Positions 19,833 to 28,671 of a DNA stretch of 64,000 nucleotides are shown here, one piece after another. Each line of letters begins with the position of its first letter. Within the stretch, counting starts at the first letter, position 1. The stretch covers positions 2,418,001 to 2,482,000 of the forward strand of contig NZ_CP061274.1 of assembly GCF_014775655.1 (NCBI RefSeq). The letters are read 5' to 3'. Source of the DNA: Clavibacter zhangzhiyongii. Lineage in GTDB: Bacteria > Actinomycetota > Actinomycetes > Actinomycetales > Microbacteriaceae. The notes beneath the pieces were generated by a model. That model was not told the DNA's origin and made no database searches. It saw only the letters and a list, made by a program, of their open reading frames with translations. A program made the position numbers and the translations under genes.

Positions 19833-21287
19833 ATGTCAGATGACCAGCAGGCCACGGCGAACATCGGGGTGGTGGGGCTCGCGGTGATGGGCTCGAACCT
19901 CGCCCGCAACCTCGCCAGCCGCGAGGGCAACACGGTCGCGGTGTACAACCGCACCACCCAGAAGACCACCGACCTCATCGAGGAGCACCCCGAGGCCGGC
20001 TTCGTCGCCGCCACCACGGTCGAGGAGTTCGCGGCCTCGCTGCAGCGGCCCCGCACCGCGATCATCATGGTCAAGGCCGGACGCGGCACGGACGCCGTGA
20101 TCGAGCAGCTGACCGAGGCGTTCGAGGAGGGCGACATCATCGTGGACGGCGGCAACGCGCTGTTCACCGACACCATCCGCCGCGAGAAGGAGGTCCGCGC
20201 GAAGGGCCTCCACTTCGTCGGCGCCGGCATCTCCGGCGGCGAGGAGGGCGCGCTCAAGGGCCCGAGCATCATGCCCGGCGGCACCGCGGAGGCGTACGAG
20301 ACGCTCGGCCCCATCCTCGAGTCGATCGCCGCGGTCGCGGAGGGCAAGCCCTGCGTCACCCACATCGGCACCGACGGCGCCGGCCACTTCGTGAAGATGA
20401 TCCACAACGGCATCGAGTACGCCGACATGCAGCTCATCGCCGAGTCGTTCGACCTGCTGCGCCGCGTCGGCGGCCACGAGCCGGACGCCATCGCGGACGT
20501 GTTCGAGGAGTGGAACGGGGGCGACCTCGAGTCGTACCTCATCGAGATCACCGCGGAGGTGCTCCGCCAGAAGGACGCGTCGAGCGGGAAGCCGCTCGTC
20601 GACGTGATCGTCGACCAGGCCGGATCCAAGGGCACGGGCGTCTGGACGGTGCAGAACGCGGTGGGCCTCGGCGTGCCGGTCGGCGGGATCGCGGAGGCCG
20701 TGTTCGCGCGCGCCGTGTCCTCGAAGCCCGAGCAGCGGAAGGCCGTGCAGGCCACCATCACGAGCCGCCCCGAGATCCAGTCCGGCGGCGACACCTTCGA
20801 GGACGACGTGCGCGCCGCGCTCTACGCGAGCAAGGTCGTCGCTTACGCGCAGGGCTTCGACGCGATCATCGCGGGCGCGAAGGAGTACGGCTGGGACATC
20901 GACAAGGGCAAGGTCGCGGAGATCTGGCGCGGCGGCTGCATCATCCGCGCCCAGTTCCTCAACCGCATCGTCGAGGCGTACGAGAAGGACTCCGGCCTCG
21001 CGACGCTGCTCGAGGACCCGTACTTCGCGAAGGCCGTCGCCGACGGCGAGCAGGCGTGGCGCCGGGTCGTCTCGGTCGCCGCGCTGTCGGGGATCCCGGT
21101 CCCCGGCTTCGCCTCGGCCCTCAGCTACTACGACTCGCTCGCCTCCGAGCGCCTGCCCGCCGCCCTCGTGCAGGGCCAGCGCGACTTCTTCGGCGCGCAC
21201 ACGTACCACCGCACCGACAAGGAGGGTACCTTCCACACGCTGTGGTCCGGCGACCGCTCCGAGGTCGAGGCGGAGGACACGCACTAG
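19833..21287 (+). CDS. gnd: 6-phosphogluconate dehydrogenase (decarboxylating)
   Basis: 484-residue pentose-phosphate enzyme converting 6-phosphogluconate to ribulose 5-phosphate, CO2 and NADPH. Seen: NADP fold VVGLAVMGSNLARNLASRE, the signature region GAGISGGEEGALKGPSIMPGG, catalytic lysine in HFVKMIHNGIEYADMQLIAE, and the C-terminal substrate-closing GAHTYHRTD. Length matches the dimeric long form. It is divergent from the gluconokinase fusion, so gluconate entry and 6-phosphogluconate oxidation are probably co-regulated. A strong hairpin follows. Confidence 0.97.
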   Translation: MSDDQQATANIGVVGLAVMGSNLARNLASREGNTVAVYNRTTQKTTDLIEEHPEAGFVAATTVEEFAASLQRPRTAIIMVKAGRGTDAVIEQLTEAFEEGDIIVDGGNALFTDTIRREKEVRAKGLHFVGAGISGGEEGALKGPSIMPGGTAEAYETLGPILESIAAVAEGKPCVTHIGTDGAGHFVKMIHNGIEYADMQLIAESFDLLRRVGGHEPDAIADVFEEWNGGDLESYLIEITAEVLRQKDASSGKPLVDVIVDQAGSKGTGVWTVQNAVGLGVPVGGIAEAVFARAVSSKPEQRKAVQATITSRPEIQSGGDTFEDDVRAALYASKVVAYAQGFDAIIAGAKEYGWDIDKGKVAEIWRGGCIIRAQFLNRIVEAYEKDSGLATLLEDPYFAKAVADGEQAWRRVVSVAALSGIPVPGFASALSYYDSLASERLPAALVQGQRDFFGAHTYHRTDKEGTFHTLWSGDRSEVEAEDTH

Positions 21288-21310
21288 CCGGTCCGCTGAC
21301 CGACGCCGAC

Positions 21311-21339
21311 GCCCCGCCGCCCCTCGTGGGCGGCGGGGC
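21311..21339 (+). terminator. Hairpin terminator downstream of gnd
   Basis: Perfect 11-bp stem GCCCCGCCGCC/GGCGGCGGGGC with a 7-nt loop, 23 bp past the stop and followed by GTCTGTC. Confidence 0.75.
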
Positions 21340-21358
21340 GTCTGTCACACTGGACCGG

Positions 21359-21733
21359 ATGGACGACGACGAGCACCCGGAGCTCGCGGGCTACGAGCCG
21401 CACCGCCCGCGGAGCCTGCGCAGCCGGCGCACCCTGCTCGTGATGCGGGTCGTCGTCGTGGTCGGGATCGTGAGCCTGCTGCTCCCCGGCGCCGTCACGA
21501 TGGTGCGCGTCGGCGCGAGCACGGCCGACATGGCCTGCGCCGACTTCGTGCGCTTCGAGCGGCCCGACGCGCCCTCCTACGAGGTGCGGTTCCAGCTCTT
21601 CGGCCCCGGGTTCCTGGGCTACGAGTGCTACACGCGCTACGCCTTCGGCGGCGACGAGCACATCGTCTCGCTCGGGCTCATCCCCTCGGGGCGCGTCGCC
21701 CGCGAGGTCGTCGAGCGGAACTCCGAGGACTGA
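21359..21733 (+). CDS. Hypothetical single-span membrane protein
   Basis: 124 residues: a charged cytoplasmic N-terminus (about 30 residues, Arg/His-rich), one membrane segment (MRVVVVVGIVSLLLPGAVTMV, about 29-50) and an outside domain of about 70 residues with two cysteines (MACADFVRF and GYECYTRY) that could form a disulfide. No family recognised. It stands alone between the gnd terminator and a bidirectional hairpin shared with prs, so it needs its own promoter, which I could not identify clearly. Confidence 0.75.
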   Translation: MDDDEHPELAGYEPHRPRSLRSRRTLLVMRVVVVVGIVSLLLPGAVTMVRVGASTADMACADFVRFERPDAPSYEVRFQLFGPGFLGYECYTRYAFGGDEHIVSLGLIPSGRVAREVVERNSED

Positions 21734-21735
21734 CG

Positions 21736-21759
21736 CCGGGCCGCCCGCAGGCGGCCCGG
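21736..21759. terminator. Bidirectional hairpin between convergent genes
   Basis: Perfect 10-bp stem CCGGGCCGCC/GGCGGCCCGG closing a CGCA tetraloop, between the small membrane protein gene and prs. Confidence 0.75.
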
Positions 21760-21774
21760 ATCCGGCGCTCGGGC

Positions 21775-22767
21775 CTAGGCCGCGCCGTCGAACATGCTGG
21801 TGACGGATCCGTCGTCGAACACCTCGTGGATCGCGCGGGCGAGCAGCGGCGCGATGGGCAGCACCGTGAGCTTGTCCCAGCGCTTCTCCTCGGGGATCGG
21901 CAGGGAGTCCGTGACGACGACCGAGTCGATGTGCGGGCTGTTCAGGATCTGCGTGGCCGGGTCCGAGAAGACCGCGTGCGTGGCCGCGACGACGACGCCC
22001 GTGGCGCCGTTCTTCTTCAGCGCCTCGGCGGCGGAGACGATGGTGCGGCCGGTGTCGATGAGGTCGTCGACCAGGAGGCAGACGCGGCCCTCCACATCGC
22101 CCACGATCTCGTGCACGGTGACCTGGTTGTGCACCTTCGGGTCGCGGCGCTTGTGGATGATGGCGAGCGGCGCGCCGAGCTTGTCGCTCCAGATGTCGGC
22201 GACGCGGACGCGGCCCATGTCGGGCGACACGACCGTGAGCGTCGTGGAGTCGAGCACGGAGCGCATGTGCTCGAGGAGCACGGGCATCGCGAAGAGGTGG
22301 TCGACGGGGCCGTCGAAGAAGCCCTGGATCTGGGCGGCGTGCAGGTCGACCGACATGATGCGGTCGGCGCCGGCGGCCTTGAAGAGATCCGCGACGAGAC
22401 GGGCGGAGATCGGCTCGCGGCCGCGGCCCTTCTTGTCCTGGCGGGCATACGGGTAGAACGGCGCGACCACCGTGATGCGCTTGGCGGAGGCGCGCTTCAG
22501 GGCGTCCACCATGATGAGCTGCTCCATGAGCCACTCGTTGATGGGCGCCGTGTGCGACTGGATGACGAACGCGTCGCTGCCGCGCACGCTCTCGTCGTAG
22601 CGGATGTACAGCTCGCCGTTGGCGAAGGTCCGCGCGTCGGTGTGCACGAGGGACGTCTCGAGCTCCTCCGCGATCTGCTCGGCGAGCTCAGGGTGCGCTC
22701 GCCCGGTGACGAGGACCAGCCGCTTCTCACCAGCAGTCTTGATTGCGGGCACGGGACTCCGTTTCAT
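21775..22767 (-). CDS. prs: Ribose-phosphate diphosphokinase
   Basis: 330-residue enzyme making PRPP from ribose 5-phosphate and ATP for nucleotide, histidine and tryptophan synthesis. Seen: ARTFANGELYIRYDESVRG, the ATP loop FYPYARQDKKGRGREP, the metal-site histidine in SVDLHAAQIQGFF, and the PRPP-binding loop VCLLVDDLIDTGRTI. The ATG overlaps the glmU stop by one base (TGATG), so translation is coupled to glmU, the conserved Firmicutes/Actinobacteria pairing that ties UDP-GlcNAc and PRPP supply. Confidence 0.97.
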   Translation of the reverse strand: MKRSPVPAIKTAGEKRLVLVTGRAHPELAEQIAEELETSLVHTDARTFANGELYIRYDESVRGSDAFVIQSHTAPINEWLMEQLIMVDALKRASAKRITVVAPFYPYARQDKKGRGREPISARLVADLFKAAGADRIMSVDLHAAQIQGFFDGPVDHLFAMPVLLEHMRSVLDSTTLTVVSPDMGRVRVADIWSDKLGAPLAIIHKRRDPKVHNQVTVHEIVGDVEGRVCLLVDDLIDTGRTIVSAAEALKKNGATGVVVAATHAVFSDPATQILNSPHIDSVVVTDSLPIPEEKRWDKLTVLPIAPLLARAIHEVFDDGSVTSMFDGAA

Positions 22768-24311
22768 CAGTGCTGCTCGGTGTTCTCGGCACCGGACGCG
22801 TCGTCCGGGTGCCCGTCGGCTGCCTCGACGGCGGCCCGGGCCTCGGGGGTGCCCGGTCGCTTGGCCTCGGTCCAGCCGACCATGTTGCGTTGCGGCGCCA
22901 CCGAGATGCCGAGTGCGCCGGGTGGGACGTCCTTGCGGATGACGGCACCGGCACCCGTGTAGGAGCCGGTACCGATCCTAACGGGTGCCACGAGGACGTT
23001 CCGCGAGCCGAGGTGCACGTGGTCGCCCACCTCGGTGCGGTGCTTGGCGACGCCGTCGTAGTTCGCGAAGATCGCGCCCGCGCCGATGTTCGAGTGCTCG
23101 CCGACGGTCGCGTCGCCCACGTAGCTGAGGTGCGGGACCTTGCTGTGCGCGCCGATCTCGGCGTTCTTCGTCTCGACGTAGGCGCCGATCTTGCCGCCCT
23201 CGCCGAGGCGCGTGCCGGGGCGGAGGTAGGAGAACGGGCCCACGGTCGCGCGGGCGCCGATGACGCTGAGGTCCGCGTCGGTGCGGCGCACCTCCGCGTC
23301 CTCGCCGACCTCGGTGTCGCGGAGCGTCGTGTCGGGGCCGACGGTCGCGCCCGCGGCGACCGTGGAGGCGCCGAGGACCTGCGTGCCCGGGAGGATCGTG
23401 ACGTCGGCGGCGAGCGTGGCCTTCACGTCGATCCAGGTGGTGCGCGGGTCCTGGATCGTGACGCCCGCGAGCTGCCAGCGGCGGATGATGCGGGCGTTCA
23501 GCTCGGTCGCCGCGGCCGTGAGCTGCACGCGGTCGTTGATGCCGGCGACGAGCCAGCTGTCGCGCACGGGCAGGGCCTCGATGGAGCCGCCCGCGCGACG
23601 GATCACGTCCGCCGCGTCGGTGAGGTACTTCTCGCGCTGCGCGTTGTCCGTGCCGATGACGCCGAGCGTCTGCCGGAGCGCCTCGGCGTCGAAGACGTAG
23701 ACGCCCGCGTTGACCTCGTCGATGCGCAGCTGCTCGCCGGTCGCGTCCTTCTGCTCGACGATGGCCTCGAAGGCCCCGTCCTGGCCGCGGATGATGCGGC
23801 CGTTGCCGGTCGGGTCGTCGAGGCGGGCGGTGAGGAGCGTGAGGTCGTTGCGCGCCTGGCGGTGCGCGGAGACGAGGGAGCGGAGGGTCGCGGCGTCCAG
23901 CAGCGGCACGTCGCCCGAGAGCACGACGACCTGGCCGGTGAACCCTTCGGGCAGGGCCGTGATGCCCACCTCGACCGCGCGGCCCGTGCCGGGGATCTCG
24001 TCCTGGTCGACGACGAGCGCCTGCGGCGACAGCGCGTTCACGACCTCGACGACCTGGTCGCGCTCGTGCCGGACGACGGTGACGATGTGGCGGGCGCCGA
24101 GCTCCTCCGCGGTCGCGAGCACGTGGCCGACGAGCGGCAGGCCGGCCAGCGCGTGCAGGACCTTGGGCAGGCGCGAGCGCATGCGGGTGCCCTGGCCGGC
24201 CGCGAGGATCACGACGGCGATGGAGGGGCTGCGCGGCTCGCCGTCCACGTCGAGCTCGCCCGTCACGATGGGGATCTCGCGGGTCCTCGGCGTGCTGTCT
24301 GACTCGGTCAT
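22767..24311 (-). CDS. glmU: Bifunctional GlmU: GlcN-1-P acetyltransferase / UDP-GlcNAc pyrophosphorylase
   Basis: 514-residue cytoplasmic enzyme performing the last two steps to UDP-GlcNAc. The uridyltransferase domain begins with VVILAAGQGTRMRSRLPKVL near residue 33 and includes LSGDVPLL. The left-handed beta-helix acetyltransferase domain runs from about residue 270, with hexapeptide repeats, RPGTRLGEG and the active segment GAIFANYDGVAKHRTEVGDH. The C-terminal tail past the helix is about 35 polar residues. First gene of the glmU-prs pair; a tRNA-Gln gene lies 51 bp upstream. Confidence 0.97.
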   Translation of the reverse strand: MTESDSTPRTREIPIVTGELDVDGEPRSPSIAVVILAAGQGTRMRSRLPKVLHALAGLPLVGHVLATAEELGARHIVTVVRHERDQVVEVVNALSPQALVVDQDEIPGTGRAVEVGITALPEGFTGQVVVLSGDVPLLDAATLRSLVSAHRQARNDLTLLTARLDDPTGNGRIIRGQDGAFEAIVEQKDATGEQLRIDEVNAGVYVFDAEALRQTLGVIGTDNAQREKYLTDAADVIRRAGGSIEALPVRDSWLVAGINDRVQLTAAATELNARIIRRWQLAGVTIQDPRTTWIDVKATLAADVTILPGTQVLGASTVAAGATVGPDTTLRDTEVGEDAEVRRTDADLSVIGARATVGPFSYLRPGTRLGEGGKIGAYVETKNAEIGAHSKVPHLSYVGDATVGEHSNIGAGAIFANYDGVAKHRTEVGDHVHLGSRNVLVAPVRIGTGSYTGAGAVIRKDVPPGALGISVAPQRNMVGWTEAKRPGTPEARAAVEAADGHPDDASGAENTEQH

Positions 24312-24362
24312 CGCGATCTCCCTGGTCCTGTTGCGTCTCTCCGGCGCGGCCGGCGGGCGTCG

Positions 24363-24434
24363 CTCCGCCCCCAGGATTCGAACCTGGACCTCACAGCTCC
24401 AAAGGCTGAAGTGCTGCCGTTACACCAAGGCGGA
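24363..24434 (-). tRNA. tRNA-Gln (anticodon UUG)
   Basis: 72-nt cloverleaf on the minus strand: acceptor TCCGCCT/GGGCGGA, anticodon loop CTTTGGA (TTG), T arm CCAGG-TTCGAAT-CCTGG, discriminator G as usual for glutamine tRNAs. CCA is not encoded (CGA follows). It lies immediately upstream of glmU, as in many Actinobacteria. Confidence 0.95.
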
Positions 24435-24509
24435 CCGCTCACGGCCCGGCCGTGCGCAGGTCGAGTCTGCCAGAGGTGCCCGCGGCCCGAGACCGGGCGC
24501 GTCGGGCGG

Positions 24510-24902
24510 TCAGGCGCCGGGGGCGCGGCGTCGGCGGAGGGCGCCGCGGATCCGGAGCAGGAGGAACAGCGCACCGGAGACCGCGATCCCGACGGCCCCG
24601 CCGATGAGCACGCGCGCGTCGAACGCGCCGTGCGGGAAGGGCCACACCTGGCTGAGGAGGGCGGCGCTGCCGAGCAGGCCCGGGGCCAGCACCAGCGCGA
24701 CCACGGCCTCCTGCCGGGGGAGCATCTGCTCGGTCCCGCGGCGCCGATCACGGATGGCGGTGCCGATGACGCCCGTCCACAGCGGCGCCGCGAGGACGAG
24801 GTTCGCGACCGGGGCGAGGAGGAGCGCGACGAGGAAGGACAGGGCCAGGGCGCCCACGTACCACCACGGCATGACGGAGCGGACGGAGGGGAGGTCGGCC
24901 AT
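24510..24902 (-). CDS. Hypothetical four-span membrane protein
   Basis: 130 residues with about four hydrophobic segments (near 11-32, 37-48, 66-84 and 96-116), a basic loop RDRRRGTEQMLPRQE and an Arg-rich C-terminus. No family recognised. It is divergent from a MarR regulator with 51 bp between, so it may be that regulator's target. A TAGCGT element ends 7 nt before the ATG, implying a leaderless transcript. Confidence 0.7.
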   Translation of the reverse strand: MADLPSVRSVMPWWYVGALALSFLVALLLAPVANLVLAAPLWTGVIGTAIRDRRRGTEQMLPRQEAVVALVLAPGLLGSAALLSQVWPFPHGAFDARVLIGGAVGIAVSGALFLLLRIRGALRRRRAPGA

Positions 24903-24908
24903 GCCCTC

Positions 24909-24914
24909 ACGCTA
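24909..24914 (-). promoter_or_regulatory. Predicted -10 (TAGCGT), leaderless membrane-protein gene
   Basis: TAGCGT on the minus strand ends 7 nt before the ATG, putting the expected transcription start at or next to the start codon; no ribosome site is visible. Confidence 0.5.
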
Positions 24915-24953
24915 GCGACCGGGCGTCGGCCGCCGGACCGGCATGATGGGGGG

Positions 24954-25457
24954 ATGCCCAGCCGCGACGAGGTCGACCGCATCGTCGACGCGTGGCGGCG
25001 CGAGCGGCCCGACCTCGACTTCTCGCCGCTCGAGGTGCTGTCGCGGGTCGGGCGGCTGTCACGGCTCCTCGAGCGCGCCCGGCGCTCGGCGTTCCAGGAG
25101 TCCGAGCTCGAGTCGTGGGAGTTCGACGTGCTGTCGGCGCTGCGGCGGGCGGGCGATCCCTACCAGCTGAGCCCCAAGGCGCTCCTGCAGCAGACCCTCG
25201 TCTCCTCCGGCACCATGACGAACCGCATCGACCGGCTCGTGGCGCGGGGACTCGTGGAGCGGCGGACGGACCCGCACGACGGGCGCGGGATCCTCGTGGT
25301 CATGTCGGACGCCGGGCGCTCGCGGGTCGACACGGCGATCACGCGGCTCGTGGCCGAGGAGGCCGAGCTGCTCGAGACGATGCCGGCCGCCGACCGCGGC
25401 GTGCTCGCGGGGCTGCTGCGGCAGCTCATCCTCGACCTCGACGACGACGGGGCCTGA
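24954..25457 (+). CDS. MarR family transcriptional regulator
   Basis: 167-residue winged-helix regulator. The DNA-binding region runs about 50-115: WEFDVLSALRRAG, LSPKALLQQTLVSSGTMTNR as recognition helices, and the wing VERRTDPHDGRGILVVMSD. Flanking helices form the dimer. Such proteins usually repress an adjacent transporter or enzyme in response to a small aromatic ligand or oxidant; here the divergent neighbour is the four-span membrane protein. Start: ATG preceded by a G-rich GATGGGGGG. Ligand unknown. Confidence 0.92.
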   Translation: MPSRDEVDRIVDAWRRERPDLDFSPLEVLSRVGRLSRLLERARRSAFQESELESWEFDVLSALRRAGDPYQLSPKALLQQTLVSSGTMTNRIDRLVARGLVERRTDPHDGRGILVVMSDAGRSRVDTAITRLVAEEAELLETMPAADRGVLAGLLRQLILDLDDDGA

Positions 25458-25464
25458 CGCCCGC

Positions 25465-25815
25465 TCAGGCGTGGGCGACGCAGCGGCGCGCAGCCGGGCG
25501 GATCTCGAGCCGGCCCGCCGGGATGGCCTCGTCGCAGACCTCGCAGCGGCCGTAGGCGCCGGCGTCGAGCCGCGCGACCGCGGCGTCGACGTCGGCGAGG
25601 CGCACGCGGGCCTCGCGGATCATCGCGTCGGACTGCGAGCGCTCGAACGCGAGGGTCGCGCCCTCGGGGTCGTGCTCGTCGTCGGAGTTCGCGTCCTGGC
25701 GGGCCTCGACGATGGCGGCCACGTCACGGTCGAGCCCGCGGATGAGGGCGAGCGTGTCGGCCCGCAGCACGGCGAGGGCCGTGCGCGGGTCGACGGGGGC
25801 GGGATCCTCCGGCAC
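25465..25815 (-). CDS. TraR/DksA family zinc-finger protein with Cys3His variant
   Basis: 116 residues. An N-terminal helical region is followed by a C-terminal zinc finger, CEVC-N17-CVAH. In most family members the last ligand is cysteine; here it is histidine, so the finger would be Cys3His if it binds zinc. DksA relatives bind the RNA polymerase secondary channel and modulate rRNA and stress promoters; this short form lacks the DksA coiled-coil tip acidic pair, so the effect is uncertain. It ends 7 bp past the convergent MarR gene and lies downstream of the LLM gene in the same direction. Confidence 0.85.
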   Translation of the reverse strand: MPEDPAPVDPRTALAVLRADTLALIRGLDRDVAAIVEARQDANSDDEHDPEGATLAFERSQSDAMIREARVRLADVDAAVARLDAGAYGRCEVCDEAIPAGRLEIRPAARRCVAHA

Positions 25816-25822
25816 GCGACGG

Positions 25823-26830
25823 CTAGGCGGCGACGAGCGCGTGCGCGTCGGCCAGCAGCTCCACCGAGCGGAGGCGCTCGGACGTCTGCTGCGACGCGTG
25901 CCCGACGATGACCTCGTCGACGCCCGCCTGCTCCGCGAAGCGGTTCGCGTAGTCGGACACCTCGGCGCCCGTGCCGATGCCGGTGTAGGTCATCATGCTC
26001 GCGACGTGGGCGCCGACGGGGGCCTCGAGGAGGCGGTCGAGCTCGTCGTCGGTGAAGGTCTGCGTGGCCGGGATCTGGCCGCTCTGGCGGAGCAGCATCA
26101 TGAGCCGCGCGCGGCGGACGCCGGCGAACTGCCGCTCGGCGTCGGCGCGGTCGTCGGCGGCGATGGCGTTGATGCCCGCGATCGCGTAGGGCGCGTCGAG
26201 CTGCTCCGAGGGGCGGAAGTCGCGGCGGTAGATCGCGACGGCGTCGAGGAGCATGTCGGGCGCGAAGTGGGAGGCGAAGGCGAACGGCAGGCCGAGCGCC
26301 GCGGCGAGCTGGGCGCCGAAGGTCGAGGATCCCAGGATGTAGAGGGGCACGCGGGTGCCGGCGCCGGGGGTCGCGGAGACGCCGGGGACCTGGCTCTCGC
26401 CGGCGAGGAAGCCCTGCAGCTCGACGACGTCCTCCGGGAAGCGGTCGGACGACGCGGGGTCGCGGCGGAGCGCCCGGAAGGTGGCCTGGTCGCTGCCGGG
26501 GGCACGGCCGAGGCCGAGGTCGATGCGGCCCGGGTGCAGCGTCTCGAGCGTGCCGAACTGCTCCGCGATGGTGAGCGGCGAGTGGTTCGGCAGCATGACG
26601 CCGCCCGAGCCGAGCCGGATGGTGGAGGTCTGGCTCGCCACGTGGGCGATGAGGACGCTCGTCGCGCTCGACGCGATGGAGGCCATGTTGTGGTGCTCCG
26701 CGTACCAGACGCGGCGGTACCCGCTCCGCTCGGCCTGCTGGGCGAGGGCGACGGAGGCCTGGAAGCTGTCGCGGGCGGTCTCCCCGGGGGCGATGGGGGC
26801 GAGGTCGAGGATGGAGAGCGGGACGGTCAT
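25823..26830 (-). CDS. LLM-class flavin-dependent oxidoreductase
   Basis: 335-residue luciferase-like TIM-barrel monooxygenase or reductase using FMN or F420. It opens [19 protein letters not shown] and contains [30 protein letters not shown] and [14 protein letters not shown], typical of the MsnO8-like alkanal monooxygenase group. Its ATG overlaps the stop of the LysE/ArgO exporter (ATGA), so the two are co-expressed; this pairing with an amino-acid exporter is not an obvious pathway. Substrate unknown. Confidence 0.9.
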   Translation of the reverse strand: MTVPLSILDLAPIAPGETARDSFQASVALAQQAERSGYRRVWYAEHHNMASIASSATSVLIAHVASQTSTIRLGSGGVMLPNHSPLTIAEQFGTLETLHPGRIDLGLGRAPGSDQATFRALRRDPASSDRFPEDVVELQGFLAGESQVPGVSATPGAGTRVPLYILGSSTFGAQLAAALGLPFAFASHFAPDMLLDAVAIYRRDFRPSEQLDAPYAIAGINAIAADDRADAERQFAGVRRARLMMLLRQSGQIPATQTFTDDELDRLLEAPVGAHVASMMTYTGIGTGAEVSDYANRFAEQAGVDEVIVGHASQQTSERLRSVELLADAHALVAA

Positions 26831-27678
26831 GCACGGTCCAACAGCGCGGACCCCTCCGGTGTTCCTCGCGGCGTCGGGGCCGGCGCTCCGGGCGTGGCGG
26901 CGGCCGGGTCGGCGGCCACGGCGGCGGTGCGCTCCGCGGCGGCGGCGTCGGTCGCGCGCCCGGCGTCCCGGCGCCGCCGGACCGTCGACCACATGGCGAC
27001 GACGCCCGCGAGCAGCGCGCACACGACGGTCGCGACGAGGATCCGCACCCCCTCCCCCGGCCCGGCCGGCACGAGCGGCAGCAGGATCTGCACCGCGAGC
27101 ACGAGCATCACCGCGGCGATGACGGTGTCGAGCACGCGCCACGCGGCCGGGCGCGCGAGCACGGGCGCGAAGACGCGGGCGGCCGTCGCGAGGAGCGTGA
27201 ACCACACGCAGCTCGCCACCATCGCGCCGACGCCGAACGCCCACCGGCCGTCGCCGTGGCCCGCGGCGACGGATCCGACGAGGAGCACCGTGTCGAGGTA
27301 CACGTGCGGGTTCAGCCAGGTGAGCGCGAGGCACGCGGCGACGACGGCGCCGAGCGAGCGGGGCGCGGACGCGGCGACCTGCAGGCCGTGCGGCGCCAGG
27401 GCGCGCAGGAGCGAGAGCGCGGCGTAGCCGGCGAGGAAGCAGGCGCCGAGGACGCGGATGACCACGATCGCGACGGGCGCCGCCTCGATCACCGCGCCGA
27501 CGCCGGCGACGCCCAGGCCGATGAGGATCAGGTCGGAGACCGCGCAGATGAGCACGACGACGCCCACGTGCTCGCGCCGCGTGCCCTGGCGGAGGAGGAA
27601 CGCGTTCTGCGCGCCGATCGCGGCGATGAGCGAGAAGCCGAGGCCGAAGCCGGAGAGCGCGTGCGCGAGGGGGTGCAT
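26827..27678 (-). CDS. LysE/ArgO family amino-acid exporter
   Basis: 283-residue inner-membrane exporter for basic amino acids (arginine, lysine or analogues). Six hydrophobic segments are visible, beginning [25 protein letters not shown], the hallmark start of ArgO/LysE, with [16 protein letters not shown] in the middle. A C-terminal ~50-residue Arg then Ala/Pro-rich tail is longer than in E. coli ArgO. The ATG follows TAGCGT closely (leaderless). It is divergent from an ArgP/LysG-type regulator, the classical Corynebacterium lysG-lysE arrangement, and leads the LLM gene. Confidence 0.9.
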   Translation of the reverse strand: MHPLAHALSGFGLGFSLIAAIGAQNAFLLRQGTRREHVGVVVLICAVSDLILIGLGVAGVGAVIEAAPVAIVVIRVLGACFLAGYAALSLLRALAPHGLQVAASAPRSLGAVVAACLALTWLNPHVYLDTVLLVGSVAAGHGDGRWAFGVGAMVASCVWFTLLATAARVFAPVLARPAAWRVLDTVIAAVMLVLAVQILLPLVPAGPGEGVRILVATVVCALLAGVVAMWSTVRRRRDAGRATDAAAAERTAAVAADPAAATPGAPAPTPRGTPEGSALLDRA

Positions 27679-27685
27679 GGCCTCC

Positions 27686-27691
27686 ACGCTA
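27686..27691 (-). promoter_or_regulatory. Predicted -10 (TAGCGT) for the exporter
   Basis: TAGCGT on the minus strand, 7 nt before the exporter ATG; with the operator-like repeat just upstream it defines a regulator-activated leaderless promoter (inference). Confidence 0.5.
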
Positions 27692-27710
27692 GGGACCGCG
27701 GGGGCATCAG

Positions 27711-27729
27711 ACCAGCTCATGTTGCTGGT
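27711..27729. promoter_or_regulatory. LysR-type operator candidate (ACCAGC-N7-GCTGGT)
   Basis: Perfect 6-bp inverted repeat with a 7-nt spacer, midway between the exporter and ArgP-like gene -10 elements. Position and symmetry fit a LysR-family primary site controlling both promoters. Confidence 0.65.
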
Positions 27730-27736
27730 GCACCGT

Positions 27737-27742
27737 TAGCAT
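27737..27742 (+). promoter_or_regulatory. Predicted -10 (TAGCAT) for the ArgP-like regulator
   Basis: TAGCAT ends 5-8 nt before the tandem ATG codons, again indicating leaderless transcription; the LysR-type repeat covers its -35 region. Confidence 0.5.
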
Positions 27743-27747
27743 CGCTG

Positions 27748-28644
27748 ATGATGGACATCCGCACCGAGCACCTGCGCACGCTGGCCGCCGTCATCGACAC
27801 GGGCACGCTCGACGCGGCCGCCCGCGCCCTGCGGCTGACGCCCTCGGCGGTGAGCCAGCGGATCACCGCGCTCGAGCGGAGCGCCGGCCGCGTGCTCCTC
27901 CGCCGCACCCGGCCCGCGACCACCACCGAGGCGGGCGACGCCGTGCTCCGCCACGCCCGCCAGGTGCTCCTGCTCGAGCGCGACCTCGACGGCCTGCTCG
28001 GCGTGGGCGACGGCGACGCGCCCCGTGCCGGCACCGCCGCGGTGCCCGTGGTCGTGAACGGCGACTCGCTCGCGTCGTGGCTGCTGCCCGCCTTCGCCGC
28101 GCTCGCCGCGGAGACCGGGCAGGCCGTGGAGGTGCTGCGCGAGGACGAGCACCACTCCCTCGACCTGCTGCGCGACGGATCCGCGATGGCCGCCGTCACG
28201 AGCGTGCGGGACCCGGTGCAGGGCTGCACCTCCGAACGGCTCGGTCGGATGCGCTACCGCGCCCTCGCGACGCCCGACTACGTCGCCGCGCACCTGCCCG
28301 ACGGCCCCACGCCGAGCGCGCTGGCCGCGGCGCCGCTCGTGATGTACGACCGCAAGGACGCCATGCAGGACCGCTGGCTGCGCGCCCGCCGCGCACCCGT
28401 GGGCCAGCCGCGGCACTACGTGCCGTCGTCGGCGGAGTTCGTCACCGCGGTCACGCTCGGCATGGGCTGGGGCATGCTGCCCGACCTGCAGGCCGAGGAG
28501 CTCGTGGAGCGGGGCGCGCTGGTGCCGCTCGCCGAGGGATCCCACGTGGACGTGGCCCTGCACTGGCAGCGCTGGAGCGTCGACTCCCCCGTGCTCGCCG
28601 ACCTCACCCGGCACGTGCGCGCCGCGGCCGCCTCGCTCCGGTAG
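27748..28644 (+). CDS. ArgP/LysG-type LysR transcriptional regulator
   Basis: 298 residues. The N-terminal helix-turn-helix (LRTLAAVIDTGTLDAAARAL, then TPSAVSQRITALERSAG) is followed by a periplasmic-binding-fold effector domain (about 90-290) with VNGDSLASWLLPAF, as in ArgP/LysG. These regulators activate the LysE/ArgO exporter when cytosolic lysine, arginine or histidine rises; the divergent exporter fits exactly. Two ATGs are adjacent; the first is given, the second is equally possible. Followed by a palindromic hairpin shared with metI. Confidence 0.92.
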   Translation: MMDIRTEHLRTLAAVIDTGTLDAAARALRLTPSAVSQRITALERSAGRVLLRRTRPATTTEAGDAVLRHARQVLLLERDLDGLLGVGDGDAPRAGTAAVPVVVNGDSLASWLLPAFAALAAETGQAVEVLREDEHHSLDLLRDGSAMAAVTSVRDPVQGCTSERLGRMRYRALATPDYVAAHLPDGPTPSALAAAPLVMYDRKDAMQDRWLRARRAPVGQPRHYVPSSAEFVTAVTLGMGWGMLPDLQAEELVERGALVPLAEGSHVDVALHWQRWSVDSPVLADLTRHVRAAAASLR

Positions 28645-28671
28645 GGAGCGGGCGGCCGCGGGCGTGCGGGT

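Noticed and set aside
24363-24434. Integration site (att) at the tRNA-Gln gene
   Set aside because: No integrase, no direct repeat of the tRNA 3' end and no change in gene content nearby.
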